32,320 bases of DNA, taken from assembly GCA_964506645.1 (NCBI GenBank), contig CAZDML010000009.1, positions 1-32,320 of the forward strand, in the 5' to 3' direction. Shown piece by piece: positions 16,759 through 24,826 of the stretch. The notes beneath the pieces were generated by a model. It was not told the DNA's origin and did no database searches. It worked only from the letters and a program-made list of their open reading frames with translations. Every line of letters starts with the position of its first letter. Position 1 is the stretch's first letter. Position numbers and translations under genes: made by a program. This DNA is from CAZDML01 sp964506645. Its GTDB lineage: Bacteria > Elusimicrobiota > Elusimicrobia > 2-01-FULL-59-12.

Positions 16759-17672
16759 AAAGTAACCTCTCGTTGATTTTTTAAAACGTTTTCACGGATA
16801 TCCGGGTCGCCCGAGCCTTCCCACTGCGCCCCCGTCACCAAATACACCCCGTCTCCACACACCACAGGCACGCCATCGGCGGTCGCCGGGAGAACCTGTC
16901 CGGGTTTGCCGCTGACCTTTCCATCCGACAACACGCGACCTTTCCAGATAAAAAGCTTCTTGCCGTTGATCACCGTGAAAGCGCCCGGATAGGGCGGCGC
17001 CACGGCGCGAACCAAATTGTGCACACGCTGTGCGGAGGCGTTCCAATCGATGCGGCCATCGTCCGGTTTGCGGCCGCCAAAATACGTCGCCTCGGCTTCG
17101 TTTTGCTTAGTCCGCGGAGCCTGGCCCTTTTCAATGAGCGGAACAAGCCGTGTCAGCAGCCGACGGGCGGCCGGCACGAGCTTGTCGAACACCTGGCGCG
17201 CGTTCTCATGCTCGAGAATCAGCACGCGCTCCTGGCCAAGCATATCGCCGGCATCGGGTTTTTGCACCATCTCGTGCAGCGTCACACCGGTCTCTGTCGC
17301 TCCTTCCACAAGCGCCCAGTTGACACAAGCGCGGCCGCGAAACTTAGGCAGGAGCGAGCCATGCATATTAAAAGCGCCCACCTTCGCCAGCTCAAGCCAC
17401 GGGGCCTTGAGCATAGATCGGTAATAAAATGAAAAAATCACATCCGGCTTGCGTTCACGCCCCCAGGCTAGAATCTCAGGGGTATTGGGATCTTTGGGCG
17501 TAATCACGGGGATACCGCGGGCTTCTGCCAGATCTTTCACCGAATCGTACCAGCGCACTTCGTTAGGGTCGTCTTCATGGGTCACAACCCCTACAATGGA
17601 AACTCCCAGATCCAAAAGAGTTTGAATGCCTTCCACGCCGATCTGACTGTACGCAAACAGCAACGCTTTCAT
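16755..17672 (-). CDS. ArnA formyltransferase domain as a separate protein
   Basis: The 305-residue product matches the N-terminal half of ArnA, which N-formylates UDP-Ara4N using 10-formyl-tetrahydrofolate. Signatures are LLFAYSQIGVEGIQTLL, VVTHEDDPNEVRWYDSV, PDVIFSFYYRSML, AFNMHGSLLPKFRGRACVNW with the catalytic Asn and His, ETGVTLHEMVQKPDAGDML with the catalytic Asp, and FGGRKPDDGRIDW. A C-terminal OB-like domain (PGAFTVINGKKLFIWKGR) follows. The ATG directly follows the arnC stop (TAAATG), without a clear Shine-Dalgarno sequence. In enterobacteria this domain is fused to the decarboxylase; here they are two ORFs. Methionyl-tRNA formyltransferase is a distant relative but lacks the FAY...FSFYYR signature. 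Confidence 0.92.
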   Translation of the reverse strand: MKALLFAYSQIGVEGIQTLLDLGVSIVGVVTHEDDPNEVRWYDSVKDLAEARGIPVITPKDPNTPEILAWGRERKPDVIFSFYYRSMLKAPWLELAKVGAFNMHGSLLPKFRGRACVNWALVEGATETGVTLHEMVQKPDAGDMLGQERVLILEHENARQVFDKLVPAARRLLTRLVPLIEKGQAPRTKQNEAEATYFGGRKPDDGRIDWNASAQRVHNLVRAVAPPYPGAFTVINGKKLFIWKGRVLSDGKVSGKPGQVLPATADGVPVVCGDGVYLVTGAQWEGSGDPDIRENVLKNQREVTL

Positions 17673-18662
17673 TTAGAGGTCAGTGCCTGCCCGATAGACG
17701 TCTTTGATGATAAAGCGCGGGCGTTTGCGCACTTCGTTGTAAATACGTCCGACATACTCGCCAATAATTCCAAGCGCCAGAATTTGTACGCCGATAAAAC
17801 CAAAGAGAATGGCAAACAGGGTGAACACCCCTTCGACTTCCGGGCCAACCAACAAACGGCGCACCAGAAGAAACGCGCCGAAACCCATGCCTCCCAAAGC
17901 AACGATCACCCCGAAGACACTGATCGCCTGAATCGGCAGAAGCGAAAAGCCGGTCATGAGATCAAAGTTGAGACGGATGAGCCGCAGGAACGAATATTTG
18001 GAATTCCCGCGCGCGCGGTCCCGATGCGGCACTTCCACTTCCACGATTTTACGGGCAAACGTGTTAGCGAGAGCCGGAATAAAGCTAGAAATTTCCGAGC
18101 ACTTTAGAATTTGCTGAATAATTTCTCGCCGATAGGCGCGCAGCATGCACCCGTAATCGCGAAGGTTAACACCGGTGCTCCAGGAAATCACTTTATTAAC
18201 GATCTTGGAGGCCATCTTCCGGTAAAAGGGATCTTGTCGGTCTTCGCGCCAGCCGCCTACGACGTCGGCGCCTTCATCAATCTTCATCAGCAGGGTCGGG
18301 ATCGCTTCCGGCGGGTTCTGAAGATCGGCGTCGAGTGTCACAACCACTTCGCCTCGAGCCTGGTCAAAACCGGCGAAAATCGCGGCATGCTGGCCAAAAT
18401 TACGGTTAAACTCGACCACAACGACATGGGGGTCCTTGGCCTGGAGGTCTTTTAAAATCGCCAGCGACTGATCCGCACTGCCGTCATCGACAAAAACGAT
18501 TTCAAAGGTCTTCCCCAGGCCAGAAAGCACCTGTTGCAGGGCCTTATAAAGATCCTTCAGGTTGTCCTGTTCATTGAAGACAGGAATCACGACGGACAGG
18601 GCCAGGAACGACGCGCCTTTGCGTGATACGGATGTCATGGATGGAATGGTTTCAGAAGACAT
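17673..18662 (-). CDS. arnC: ArnC, undecaprenyl-phosphate Ara4FN transferase
   Basis: ArnC moves 4-formamido-arabinose from UDP to undecaprenyl phosphate at the inner membrane. The 329-residue GT2 enzyme has LSVVIPVFNEQDNLKDLY (residues 22-39), EIVFVDDGSADQS, NRNFGQHAAIFAGFDQARG, the DXD-containing VVTLDADLQNPPEAIP, WREDRQDPFYRKMASKIVN and RDYGCMLRAYRREI. Two C-terminal membrane helices (about residues 235-262 and 272-296) end in IGEYVGRIYNEVRKRPRFI. This fits ArnC/polyisoprenyl-phosphate glycosyltransferases, and arn neighbours on both sides support the specific call. The first ATG has no Shine-Dalgarno sequence but has TATAAT 12 nt upstream; Met9 is an alternative start. A 24-nt gap separates it from arnT. 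Confidence 0.92.
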   Translation of the reverse strand: MSSETIPSMTSVSRKGASFLALSVVIPVFNEQDNLKDLYKALQQVLSGLGKTFEIVFVDDGSADQSLAILKDLQAKDPHVVVVEFNRNFGQHAAIFAGFDQARGEVVVTLDADLQNPPEAIPTLLMKIDEGADVVGGWREDRQDPFYRKMASKIVNKVISWSTGVNLRDYGCMLRAYRREIIQQILKCSEISSFIPALANTFARKIVEVEVPHRDRARGNSKYSFLRLIRLNFDLMTGFSLLPIQAISVFGVIVALGGMGFGAFLLVRRLLVGPEVEGVFTLFAILFGFIGVQILALGIIGEYVGRIYNEVRKRPRFIIKDVYRAGTDL

Positions 18663-18674
18663 TTATCGTCGATA

Positions 18675-18680
18675 ATTATA
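18675..18680 (-). promoter_or_regulatory. Possible -10 box upstream of arnC
   Basis: A perfect TATAAT on the minus strand lies in the 24-nt arnT-arnC gap, 12 nt before the arnC ATG. The best -35 match, TTCCAG 18 bp upstream, is weak. It may be an internal promoter that expresses arnC and following genes apart from arnT. Confidence 0.3.
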
Positions 18681-18686
18681 CGTCTT

Positions 18687-20357
18687 TTAGCGGAGCTTCT
18701 GGAAGAGGACTCTAGGACCTTGCTTGTCGATGAATTGGTAGGTGTCCGGCAGAGCCAAGAGGCGCTGTGCGCGGTTGGCATCGGTAAAAATCCAGGTTCC
18801 CGCAGGGAGCTGCGTCACGGCCTGATCCATCTGGGATTCCTCGGCAAACCAAGGGCCCGATTGGAGGTCCTGATCCCGCCCCAGCGTCAGCTCACCCGGG
18901 TCTCCTAGCACCATCAGGCGCCGGCCGGTGTAGAAAACGAAGCTCTGCATTTTATTTTCGTAGGAAATGCCGTAGGTCGCGACCTGTTCCCCAGGGCGGA
19001 TCCGCTCCTCAAGCACGGCCGCGAGCGACTTAGCCGACAGAAGCGGGTCGAGCGCTTGTGCCACAGGAACGAGCGCCGCCAAAAAAAGAAACTGACCCGC
19101 CAGCAAACCGAAAAAGGCAGGAGCGGCTGGCCTCATACAAAAAGCCCCCACAGTAATCGAAATCACCAGCACAATACCCAGACGCAACCACCCCAGAGCG
19201 GGGACGATCATGGCCCACTCCGGCGTTTGCAACCGCTCGGGCGGATACTGGATCACGAAAAGCAGTGCCACCCACGTTAGAACCACGCCTCCCAACCCCG
19301 CCTTGACGCTCAATGGCAGCACCGCTTGATCTTGAAACTGATCCCATTCGTGCGCCACTAAAAGTGCCAGAGCCGGTATCACTGGCACTATGTAGGCGAC
19401 GAGCTTTGACTGCGACAGCGAGAAAAAGAGCACGACGCCCAGCACCCAACCGATCCAGAGCGCCCCCTGAGGGTCACGCTCCATCGCCATCCGCTCACGA
19501 CCGAACCAGCTGCGGATCACGCGCGGCAAAAAGAAGCTCCACGGGAAAAACCCGCCGAGCAGCACCGGGATAAAGAAATAAAACGGCTCTGTGCGGTGAT
19601 GCACATCAGTCAGATAGCGCTGCACGTGTTCACGGATAAAGAAGAACTGCGGGAACACCGGATGCCGCCAACTCACAAGGATAAACCAGGGCAGCACAAG
19701 AACGGCTGCCGCGGCAAGTGCCGGTCCCAGCGAGAAGCGCTGCAAGCGTGAGAACAGCTGATACTTCCAGGCAATGCCCGCCAGCGCCAACACCGGAAGC
19801 AGCACGGCGACTGGGCCCTTGGTCAAAAACCCTCCGGCGGCCGCCACAGCGAACATGACACTATAGAGCCCGACATGATCAGAAGACCGTTCAAAAAGCA
19901 GCCGTGTGCCCGCGTAAAGCGCCAGCATCATCCAGAATGTGAGCGCCATATCCAAGACAAGAAATTGCGTAAGCCCGAAAAAGAGCAAACTGCAGGCCAA
20001 CATACCGCCCGCCATCCAACCCACCCGTTCATTTTTCCAGCGTCGGCCGATCACACGCGTGAGCAGCACGGTCAAAAAGCCGAACGTTGCGCACCAGAAG
20101 CGCGCGGCAAATTCCGTCGGACCCATCAGCTTCATGCTGAGTGCGGTCAGCCAGTAGACCAGCGGCGGCTTTTCAAAATAGAGGACATAGTTGAGATGTG
20201 GGGCAATCCAGTCTTTGAGCTCGATCATTTCGCGGGCAATTTCCGCGTAGCGCCCTTCATCGGAATCCCACAGGGCGTGCGATCCCAGCGGCAAATAGAA
20301 AAGGGCAGCGGTTGAGAGCAAAAGGAGCGAAGGGAATAGGCGTTTAAGGCGGTTCAC
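18687..20357 (-). CDS. arnT: ArnT-like lipid A 4-amino-4-deoxy-L-arabinose transferase
   Basis: ArnT transfers L-Ara4N from undecaprenyl phosphate to lipid A phosphates on the periplasmic side, lowering negative charge and polymyxin binding. The 556-residue protein is a GT83/PMT-family membrane enzyme. After TM1 comes the signature LWDSDEGRYAEIAREMIE (about residues 31-48, catalytic Asp/Glu), then FEKPPLVYWLTALSMKLMG, about a dozen membrane helices, and a periplasmic C-terminal domain (YGISYENKMQSFVFYTGRRL). The start is GTG, overlapping the recN stop by 4 nt (GTGA). The family also transfers other sugars, so specificity rests on the adjacent arnC, arnA and arnD genes. Confidence 0.88.
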   Translation of the reverse strand: MNRLKRLFPSLLLLSTAALFYLPLGSHALWDSDEGRYAEIAREMIELKDWIAPHLNYVLYFEKPPLVYWLTALSMKLMGPTEFAARFWCATFGFLTVLLTRVIGRRWKNERVGWMAGGMLACSLLFFGLTQFLVLDMALTFWMMLALYAGTRLLFERSSDHVGLYSVMFAVAAAGGFLTKGPVAVLLPVLALAGIAWKYQLFSRLQRFSLGPALAAAAVLVLPWFILVSWRHPVFPQFFFIREHVQRYLTDVHHRTEPFYFFIPVLLGGFFPWSFFLPRVIRSWFGRERMAMERDPQGALWIGWVLGVVLFFSLSQSKLVAYIVPVIPALALLVAHEWDQFQDQAVLPLSVKAGLGGVVLTWVALLFVIQYPPERLQTPEWAMIVPALGWLRLGIVLVISITVGAFCMRPAAPAFFGLLAGQFLFLAALVPVAQALDPLLSAKSLAAVLEERIRPGEQVATYGISYENKMQSFVFYTGRRLMVLGDPGELTLGRDQDLQSGPWFAEESQMDQAVTQLPAGTWIFTDANRAQRLLALPDTYQFIDKQGPRVLFQKLR

Positions 20358-22012
20358 TGATTTTGCGAGAGGAGTTCTTTGGCGTGTTGAACGCTGGTCG
20401 GCGTCACCTGACTGCCGAGCAGCCGGGCCAGTTCATTCAGGCGTTCGGAGGGTTCGAGTCGAATCACATCAGCGATCGTGCGCGACTTGATAACGCGCTT
20501 GGCTACCGTAAAGTGGGCATGCGCGCTGGACGCGATCTGTGGCAAATGGCTGACGCATAAAATCTGATGATGGCGCGAGAGCGCGCGCAGCTTTTTCCCC
20601 ACCGCCTGCGCGGTAAGTCCGCCGATTCCGGCGTCGATTTCATCAAATACCAGGGTCGGAATAGCATCGGCATGAGCCAAAACGGTTTTCAAGGCCAGCA
20701 TCACACGCGACATTTCACCACCCGAGGCGATGGCTTTGAGCGGCTGGATGCCTTCGCCGGGGTTAGGCGCCCATTCAAACACGACTCGGTCCACGCCCGT
20801 CGTTGAAAAATTGGGCATTGTTTCGACGGTCACACGAAAAACCGCCTGGGCCAGGCCTAAATCTTTCAGTTCTTTCTGAACCGCCGTGCCGAGTTTTTTG
20901 GCAGCCGCTTTGCGCTTTTCAGACAGCATCTTGGCCGCTTTCTCCAACGCACGACGCGCTTCAGCAATGCGTTTCTCTAAATCCTGACGATACACCTCGG
21001 CATTTTCCAGGCTGAACAATTGTTCTTTGAGCTGTTCGGCATGCGCGAGAATGGCCGCTGCGCTGCCCCCGTACTTTCGGCCAAGCCGTGCGAGCGTGTC
21101 CTGTCGCGTGATGGCCGCTTCAAGCGCCTCCGGGTCCGTTCCCCAGCGCTCGAGAAGCGACTGCAGCGCATGAGAAATCTCTTCGAGCTGTGCGCGTGCG
21201 GCTTGTAATTGCTGCGTCAGCGGCTCGACGGAGCTCGCCATCGCCTGCAGGGCAGTCAGCGATCGTTCCACCTGACCAAGACGTTCCACCACCGCCCCTT
21301 CGTCTTCGTAAAGCGCTCCATAAGCGGCCTGTCCGAGCACACGCAGTTTCTCCGCGTTCTTAAGTTCTGGCAAGCGCGCAGCGAGCTCTTCATCTTCTCC
21401 AGCTTTGAGCTTGGCGCTGGCAATTTCATCGAGCTGATATTTATAAAGATCGATGCGCTGCATACGCTCTTGCTCTGAGAGCTGTCCTTTATGCAGGTCC
21501 TGGGTGAGCGATTCCCAGGCGCGATAGAGCGGTTCGATGGCCGCGCATTCGTCCTCGAGTTCGGCAAAGCGGTCGAGCGCAGCCAATTGAACGGCGGGTT
21601 TTAAAATCTGTTGATGTTCATTCTGGCCATGGACATCCACGAGAAAGGCGGCCAGTTCTTCGAGGGTATTCAGAGTGACGGGGCGGTCGTTGAGGAAAGC
21701 GCGGGAGCGGCCATCCGGGGAACCTTCACGACGGATGAGCAATTCATCGGCTTTGTCGTAGCCGTGTTCTTCCCACCAACGACGAAAAGAAGTGTGTCGG
21801 GGGGCATCAAAAACACCATCAATCTCGCTGCGGTCAGCACCCTGACGGACTTGATCGGCCTTAAAACGGTCCCCCAGCAGGAGGCCGATGGCATCGAGAA
21901 TAATCGATTTTCCGGCGCCGGTTTCGCCGGTGAGCACATTGAGCCCTTCATCCCATTCGAGACGCAGCGTATCGATCAGGACAAAATTGCGGATGCCGAG
22001 TTCGCGTAACAT
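20354..22012 (-). CDS. recN: DNA repair protein RecN
   Basis: RecN is an SMC-like ATPase that holds broken DNA ends together during double-strand-break repair. The 552-residue length equals the usual family size. Motifs: N-terminal MLRELGIRNFVLIDTLRLEW, Walker A GETGAGKSIILDAIGLLLG (about residues 28-46), the RecN-specific LVDVHGQNEHQQILKP (about 137), a central coiled-coil region (about 150-370), the ABC signature SGGEMSRVMLALK, Walker B TLVFDEIDAGIGG and a terminal VSHLPQIAS switch region. No Shine-Dalgarno sequence is seen before the ATG at 22012. A 104-nt gap with a palindromic repeat separates it from nadK. Confidence 0.96.
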   Translation of the reverse strand: MLRELGIRNFVLIDTLRLEWDEGLNVLTGETGAGKSIILDAIGLLLGDRFKADQVRQGADRSEIDGVFDAPRHTSFRRWWEEHGYDKADELLIRREGSPDGRSRAFLNDRPVTLNTLEELAAFLVDVHGQNEHQQILKPAVQLAALDRFAELEDECAAIEPLYRAWESLTQDLHKGQLSEQERMQRIDLYKYQLDEIASAKLKAGEDEELAARLPELKNAEKLRVLGQAAYGALYEDEGAVVERLGQVERSLTALQAMASSVEPLTQQLQAARAQLEEISHALQSLLERWGTDPEALEAAITRQDTLARLGRKYGGSAAAILAHAEQLKEQLFSLENAEVYRQDLEKRIAEARRALEKAAKMLSEKRKAAAKKLGTAVQKELKDLGLAQAVFRVTVETMPNFSTTGVDRVVFEWAPNPGEGIQPLKAIASGGEMSRVMLALKTVLAHADAIPTLVFDEIDAGIGGLTAQAVGKKLRALSRHHQILCVSHLPQIASSAHAHFTVAKRVIKSRTIADVIRLEPSERLNELARLLGSQVTPTSVQHAKELLSQNQ

Positions 22013-22023
22013 AATTTATTGCC

Positions 22024-22106
22024 GTCGCCCCGGTGGATTATAAGCCGGGGCCCATAAGACATCAATCTTCTTCGTGGATCCCGGCTTACTGATTGCCGGG
22101 ATGACG
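22024..22106. repeat. Palindromic repeat element between recN and nadK
   Basis: Two stems are clear: CCCCGG/CCGGGG (22028-22033 with 22045-22050) and an 8-bp ATCCCGGC/GCCGGGAT (22078-22085 with 22095-22102). The ends read CGTC and GACG. Order and shared words (CCCCGG...CCGGGG, AGACAT, TGGAT, CCGGC...GCCGG, GAC) match the element inside the oxidoreductase gene. It fills nearly all of the 104-bp gap and could also act as a transcription attenuator. Confidence 0.75.
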
Positions 22107-22116
22107 TCTTTAAAAA

Positions 22117-22956
22117 TCAAAGGTCTCCCCACTTCAGCTTCGTTTGCAGCACCTGATAAAACGTACGGTCCGGATCCATGAGCAGCTGAACCTGCTCGCT
22201 GGCGCGGCGGATTTCCACCCGGTCACCGGCTTCCAGCGCATGCTTGGTCTCGCCGTCCAGACACAAAATGGCCGGTGGGCTGGGCGGCGACACGGTCACT
22301 GAAAGGACTTCGTAAGTTGGAATGACCAACGGCCGCTGAGCTAAGGAATGCGGACAAATGGGAGAGACCAGCAGCACATCAAGTTCCGGATAGATGATGG
22401 GGCCAGAGGCAGCCAAGTTGTAGGCGGTGGATCCGGTCGGTGTCGCAAGAATAAGGCCATCTCCCACATAATTGGCGAGATGGCGATCACGCACCATCGC
22501 CTGCAGACGCAGCACACGTCCGGTGGCACCGGAACGCAGGACGGCGTCGTTCAAAGCCAGGAACGGCCCGCGCTTTTTGCCGCCGATGATCGATTCAACA
22601 GAAATAAGTGAACGGGTTTCGACACGGCCCTTCCCAGAGAGGACGAGCGCGAGCGTGCGATGCGTAGCCCCGACCTCGGTGGCTGCCAGAAAACCCAGGC
22701 GCCCCACATTCACCCCAAGAACCGGCATATTCCACGGGGCCACGGAACGAGCCACGTGCAGCACAGTCCCATCGCCGCCTAGAGCCACAACAAAATCACA
22801 GCCTTTCATAGCCGGAGTCACCTGCGTCGCACTGACCACTTTGACGCGGCGGCTCTGAAGCCACTTCTTTAACCGGCTGCATTCTTCCCAGGCACGTTCC
22901 TTCTGGGCGTTATAAACGAGAGCGACTTTTTTGGAGGGGGTTTCGGATTTGCTCAT
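22117..22956 (-). CDS. nadK: NAD kinase
   Basis: The enzyme phosphorylates NAD+ to NADP+. The 279 residues carry the catalytic VVALGGDGTVLHVARS (about residues 54-69, GGDGT), VLGVNVGRLGFLA, LALNDAVLRSGATGRVL, and GDGLILATPTGSTAYNLAAS (the NAD-binding signature, about residues 166-185). LVSPICPHSLAQRPLVIP follows, as in bacterial NadK. The ATG at 22956 is 47 nt inside the 3' end of comEC, and there is no in-frame ATG, GTG or TTG between it and the conserved first strand (KVALVYN), so the long overlap looks real. Confidence 0.95.
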   Translation of the reverse strand: MSKSETPSKKVALVYNAQKERAWEECSRLKKWLQSRRVKVVSATQVTPAMKGCDFVVALGGDGTVLHVARSVAPWNMPVLGVNVGRLGFLAATEVGATHRTLALVLSGKGRVETRSLISVESIIGGKKRGPFLALNDAVLRSGATGRVLRLQAMVRDRHLANYVGDGLILATPTGSTAYNLAASGPIIYPELDVLLVSPICPHSLAQRPLVIPTYEVLSVTVSPPSPPAILCLDGETKHALEAGDRVEIRRASEQVQLLMDPDRTFYQVLQTKLKWGDL

Positions 22957-24340
22957 GAAGGTCTCTTAGCCACCATTCTACTTTAAACGTCACGATGAAG
23001 AGCAACACATAGTACAGGACCATCGCCGCCAGCGGCGGCGGGGGCACCGGGAGCGCCGCCCAGGAGCGCCCTCCCAGCCAGAGAATCCAGGCCAATGTTT
23101 TTCCCAACCCCCAATGGATCACCTGAAAAAGAGCGGGGGGCAATTCCCCCGGCCACAGGACTCCCACCGTGCCTACACAAAGGCCCCCGACCATCACGGC
23201 ACCGGCAAGAGGAAAAAGTGTCCAATTGGCACCCAGTCCAATCAATGAAAACTGGTGAAAATAGTAGAGGAGCAACGGACCAATACCGAGATACACCGCC
23301 GTGGACATGCCGATAGCCCCCACCACCCATCGCCATGGGCGGCGGATTCCGGCTGTGAGTGATTCCCACATCGGCATAAAGACGAGTAGACTTGCGGTTG
23401 CTCCGAAGGAAAGCTGAAAACTCGCCCCAAACAACGCGCCCGGTTCCAACGCGAGCATCACGAGCCCCGCCCACCAGAGCGCCGTATACCGCGGTACGTC
23501 CCGGCCCAACGCCGTGACGAGCAGCATCACGAGCGCCATGACGGTCGCCCGCAACACCGGCGGGTCGCCGCCGACCACCGCGTTATAAAAAAGCAGCGGC
23601 CCTGCGCATACCGCCAGCAGCCATCGTGGCGGCAGGCCTGCCGAGCGCAAACCAAACAGTCCGATCACAATCAAGAGAGACACCTGCTGTCCCGACACCA
23701 CCAGAATGTGATAAATCCCCGCGCGCCGGCAGGCGTCCTTGATCGTCTCTGGCAAAATCCCACGCGAGCCAATGGCCATGCTGCACAAGAGCGCCGCTTC
23801 ATCTGCTGGCAAGTGTCGATACCAGAATGTTTTAAAGCGCTGATGGAACCACCAACCCAAGCGCGCCAGCGATAGGGTGGAGGCAAGACGTTCCACGCTA
23901 TCGGCCGACCACACCCGGCACAGCGTGTAAGCCCGCTGCGCGGCCCAATACGACCGTTCATCAAAGCGGCGGGTCGCCGTGGGAGCACGCGGGGCACTCA
24001 GCCACCCACGCACGCGCACACGGTCCCCCGGAGCCAAGGACTCCATAGGAAATGGAAGCGTTACGACAGACCGGCCGCAATACGAAGCATCCGGCATCGC
24101 GCAACCTTCCAATAAAAATCGCGTTTTCTGCCAGCGGATCGTTGGAAAGTTAATGACCTCCCCTTCCAGAGTCGCGGACGGCGCGCCAATCAATCGAGCC
24201 AAGTCCTGCGCGCCGGGACGCAGGAGCACTCCACACCAATACAGGGCTGTTAAGACTATCGTGTAGCCAATAAAGCACACCCCCAGGAGGTGCTTCCTTA
24301 TATACGCGAGGACTGTCTCAGAGATCGGGCAGATGTTCAC
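22910..24340 (-). CDS. ComEC/Rec2-type DNA uptake channel lacking the nuclease domain
   Basis: ComEC conducts single-stranded DNA across the inner membrane in natural competence. The 476-residue protein has two N-terminal hydrophobic segments, a soluble OB-like (DUF4131-type) region with VRVRGWLSAPRAP (about residues 105-117), and the competence membrane domain. That domain starts at KDACRRAGIYHILVVSGQQV, equivalent to the conserved HLLAVSGLHV of ComEC, and goes on through about seven more helices. It ends soon after the last helix (KVEWWLRDLHEQIRN), so the C-terminal metallo-beta-lactamase domain of full-length ComEC (700-800 residues) is missing. The start is GTG with poor signals, and a later start is possible. 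It overlaps nadK by 47 nt. No other competence gene is visible. Confidence 0.85.
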   Translation of the reverse strand: MNICPISETVLAYIRKHLLGVCFIGYTIVLTALYWCGVLLRPGAQDLARLIGAPSATLEGEVINFPTIRWQKTRFLLEGCAMPDASYCGRSVVTLPFPMESLAPGDRVRVRGWLSAPRAPTATRRFDERSYWAAQRAYTLCRVWSADSVERLASTLSLARLGWWFHQRFKTFWYRHLPADEAALLCSMAIGSRGILPETIKDACRRAGIYHILVVSGQQVSLLIVIGLFGLRSAGLPPRWLLAVCAGPLLFYNAVVGGDPPVLRATVMALVMLLVTALGRDVPRYTALWWAGLVMLALEPGALFGASFQLSFGATASLLVFMPMWESLTAGIRRPWRWVVGAIGMSTAVYLGIGPLLLYYFHQFSLIGLGANWTLFPLAGAVMVGGLCVGTVGVLWPGELPPALFQVIHWGLGKTLAWILWLGGRSWAALPVPPPPLAAMVLYYVLLFIVTFKVEWWLRDLHEQIRNPLQKSRSRL

Positions 24341-24375
24341 GCCCTTAGAGCAAAGAAGGAACTGTTTATTCGGAA

Positions 24376-24798
24376 TTACGCAGCGGTATGAGGGGCAAGG
24401 AGACTGCGCAGAATCTCAGGGACGCGGATGGGTTTCCACTGACGGTTAACGGTCGGGTGCTTGCTCATGCCAACCGCAATTTGTTTTCGCGATTCCACAT
24501 TGGTGATCTCGTAGCGGAAGGTAATATGTGCGGCCCCGAGCTCGGCGATAAACGTGCGCACGCGGATCAAATCATCGTAGTGTGCCGGTGCGAAATAATC
24601 ACAGTGTGCTTGCATCACCGGCAAGAAGGTGTTGTGCTGATCTTCCAGATCACGGTAGCGCATGCCGAGCGAGCGCAAATACTCCGTTCGGCCGCGCTCA
24701 AAAAGCACGAGGTAGTTGGCGTAATACACCACCCCTAAGCGATCGGTATCGGCGTAGGCGATGCGTACATCGAAGTCGTAGTAGTTCATAATATTCAT
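24376..24798 (-). CDS. ybgC: YbgC/4HBT-family acyl-CoA thioesterase
   Basis: This 140-residue hotdog-fold thioesterase hydrolyses acyl-CoA esters; in many Gram-negatives it sits near the Tol-Pal system, which is not the case here. The signature is RIAYADTDRLGVVYYANYL (about residues 12-30, with the catalytic Asp), followed by FERGRTEYLRSLG, and the second half has HITFRYEITNVESRKQIAVG. The terminal SKHPTVNRQWKPIRVPEIL matches the usual family ending. The ATG at 24798 or the one at 24789 (MNYYDFD) could be the start; neither has a good Shine-Dalgarno sequence. It is the first gene of the 23-kb minus-strand run and diverges from the LtaS-like gene. Confidence 0.88.
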   Translation of the reverse strand: MNIMNYYDFDVRIAYADTDRLGVVYYANYLVLFERGRTEYLRSLGMRYRDLEDQHNTFLPVMQAHCDYFAPAHYDDLIRVRTFIAELGAAHITFRYEITNVESRKQIAVGMSKHPTVNRQWKPIRVPEILRSLLAPHTAA

Positions 24799-24813
24799 GC
24801 TACAAAATCACGC

Positions 24814-24819
24814 TATACT
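24814..24819 (+). promoter_or_regulatory. Possible -10 box giving a leaderless start
   Basis: TATACT lies exactly 7 nt before the ATG at 24827, so transcription would begin at or next to the start codon. No convincing -35 is visible. The complementary strand reads AGTATA, which may also serve the divergent thioesterase gene. Confidence 0.4.
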
Positions 24820-24826
24820 TAGCGGA

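Noticed and set aside
15772..17672. Frameshifted single arnA gene
   Set aside because: The formyltransferase ends after its C-terminal domain and the decarboxylase starts with a proper ATG and a complete Rossmann fold. The junction is a normal ATGA overlap, so two intact genes are more likely than a broken fusion.
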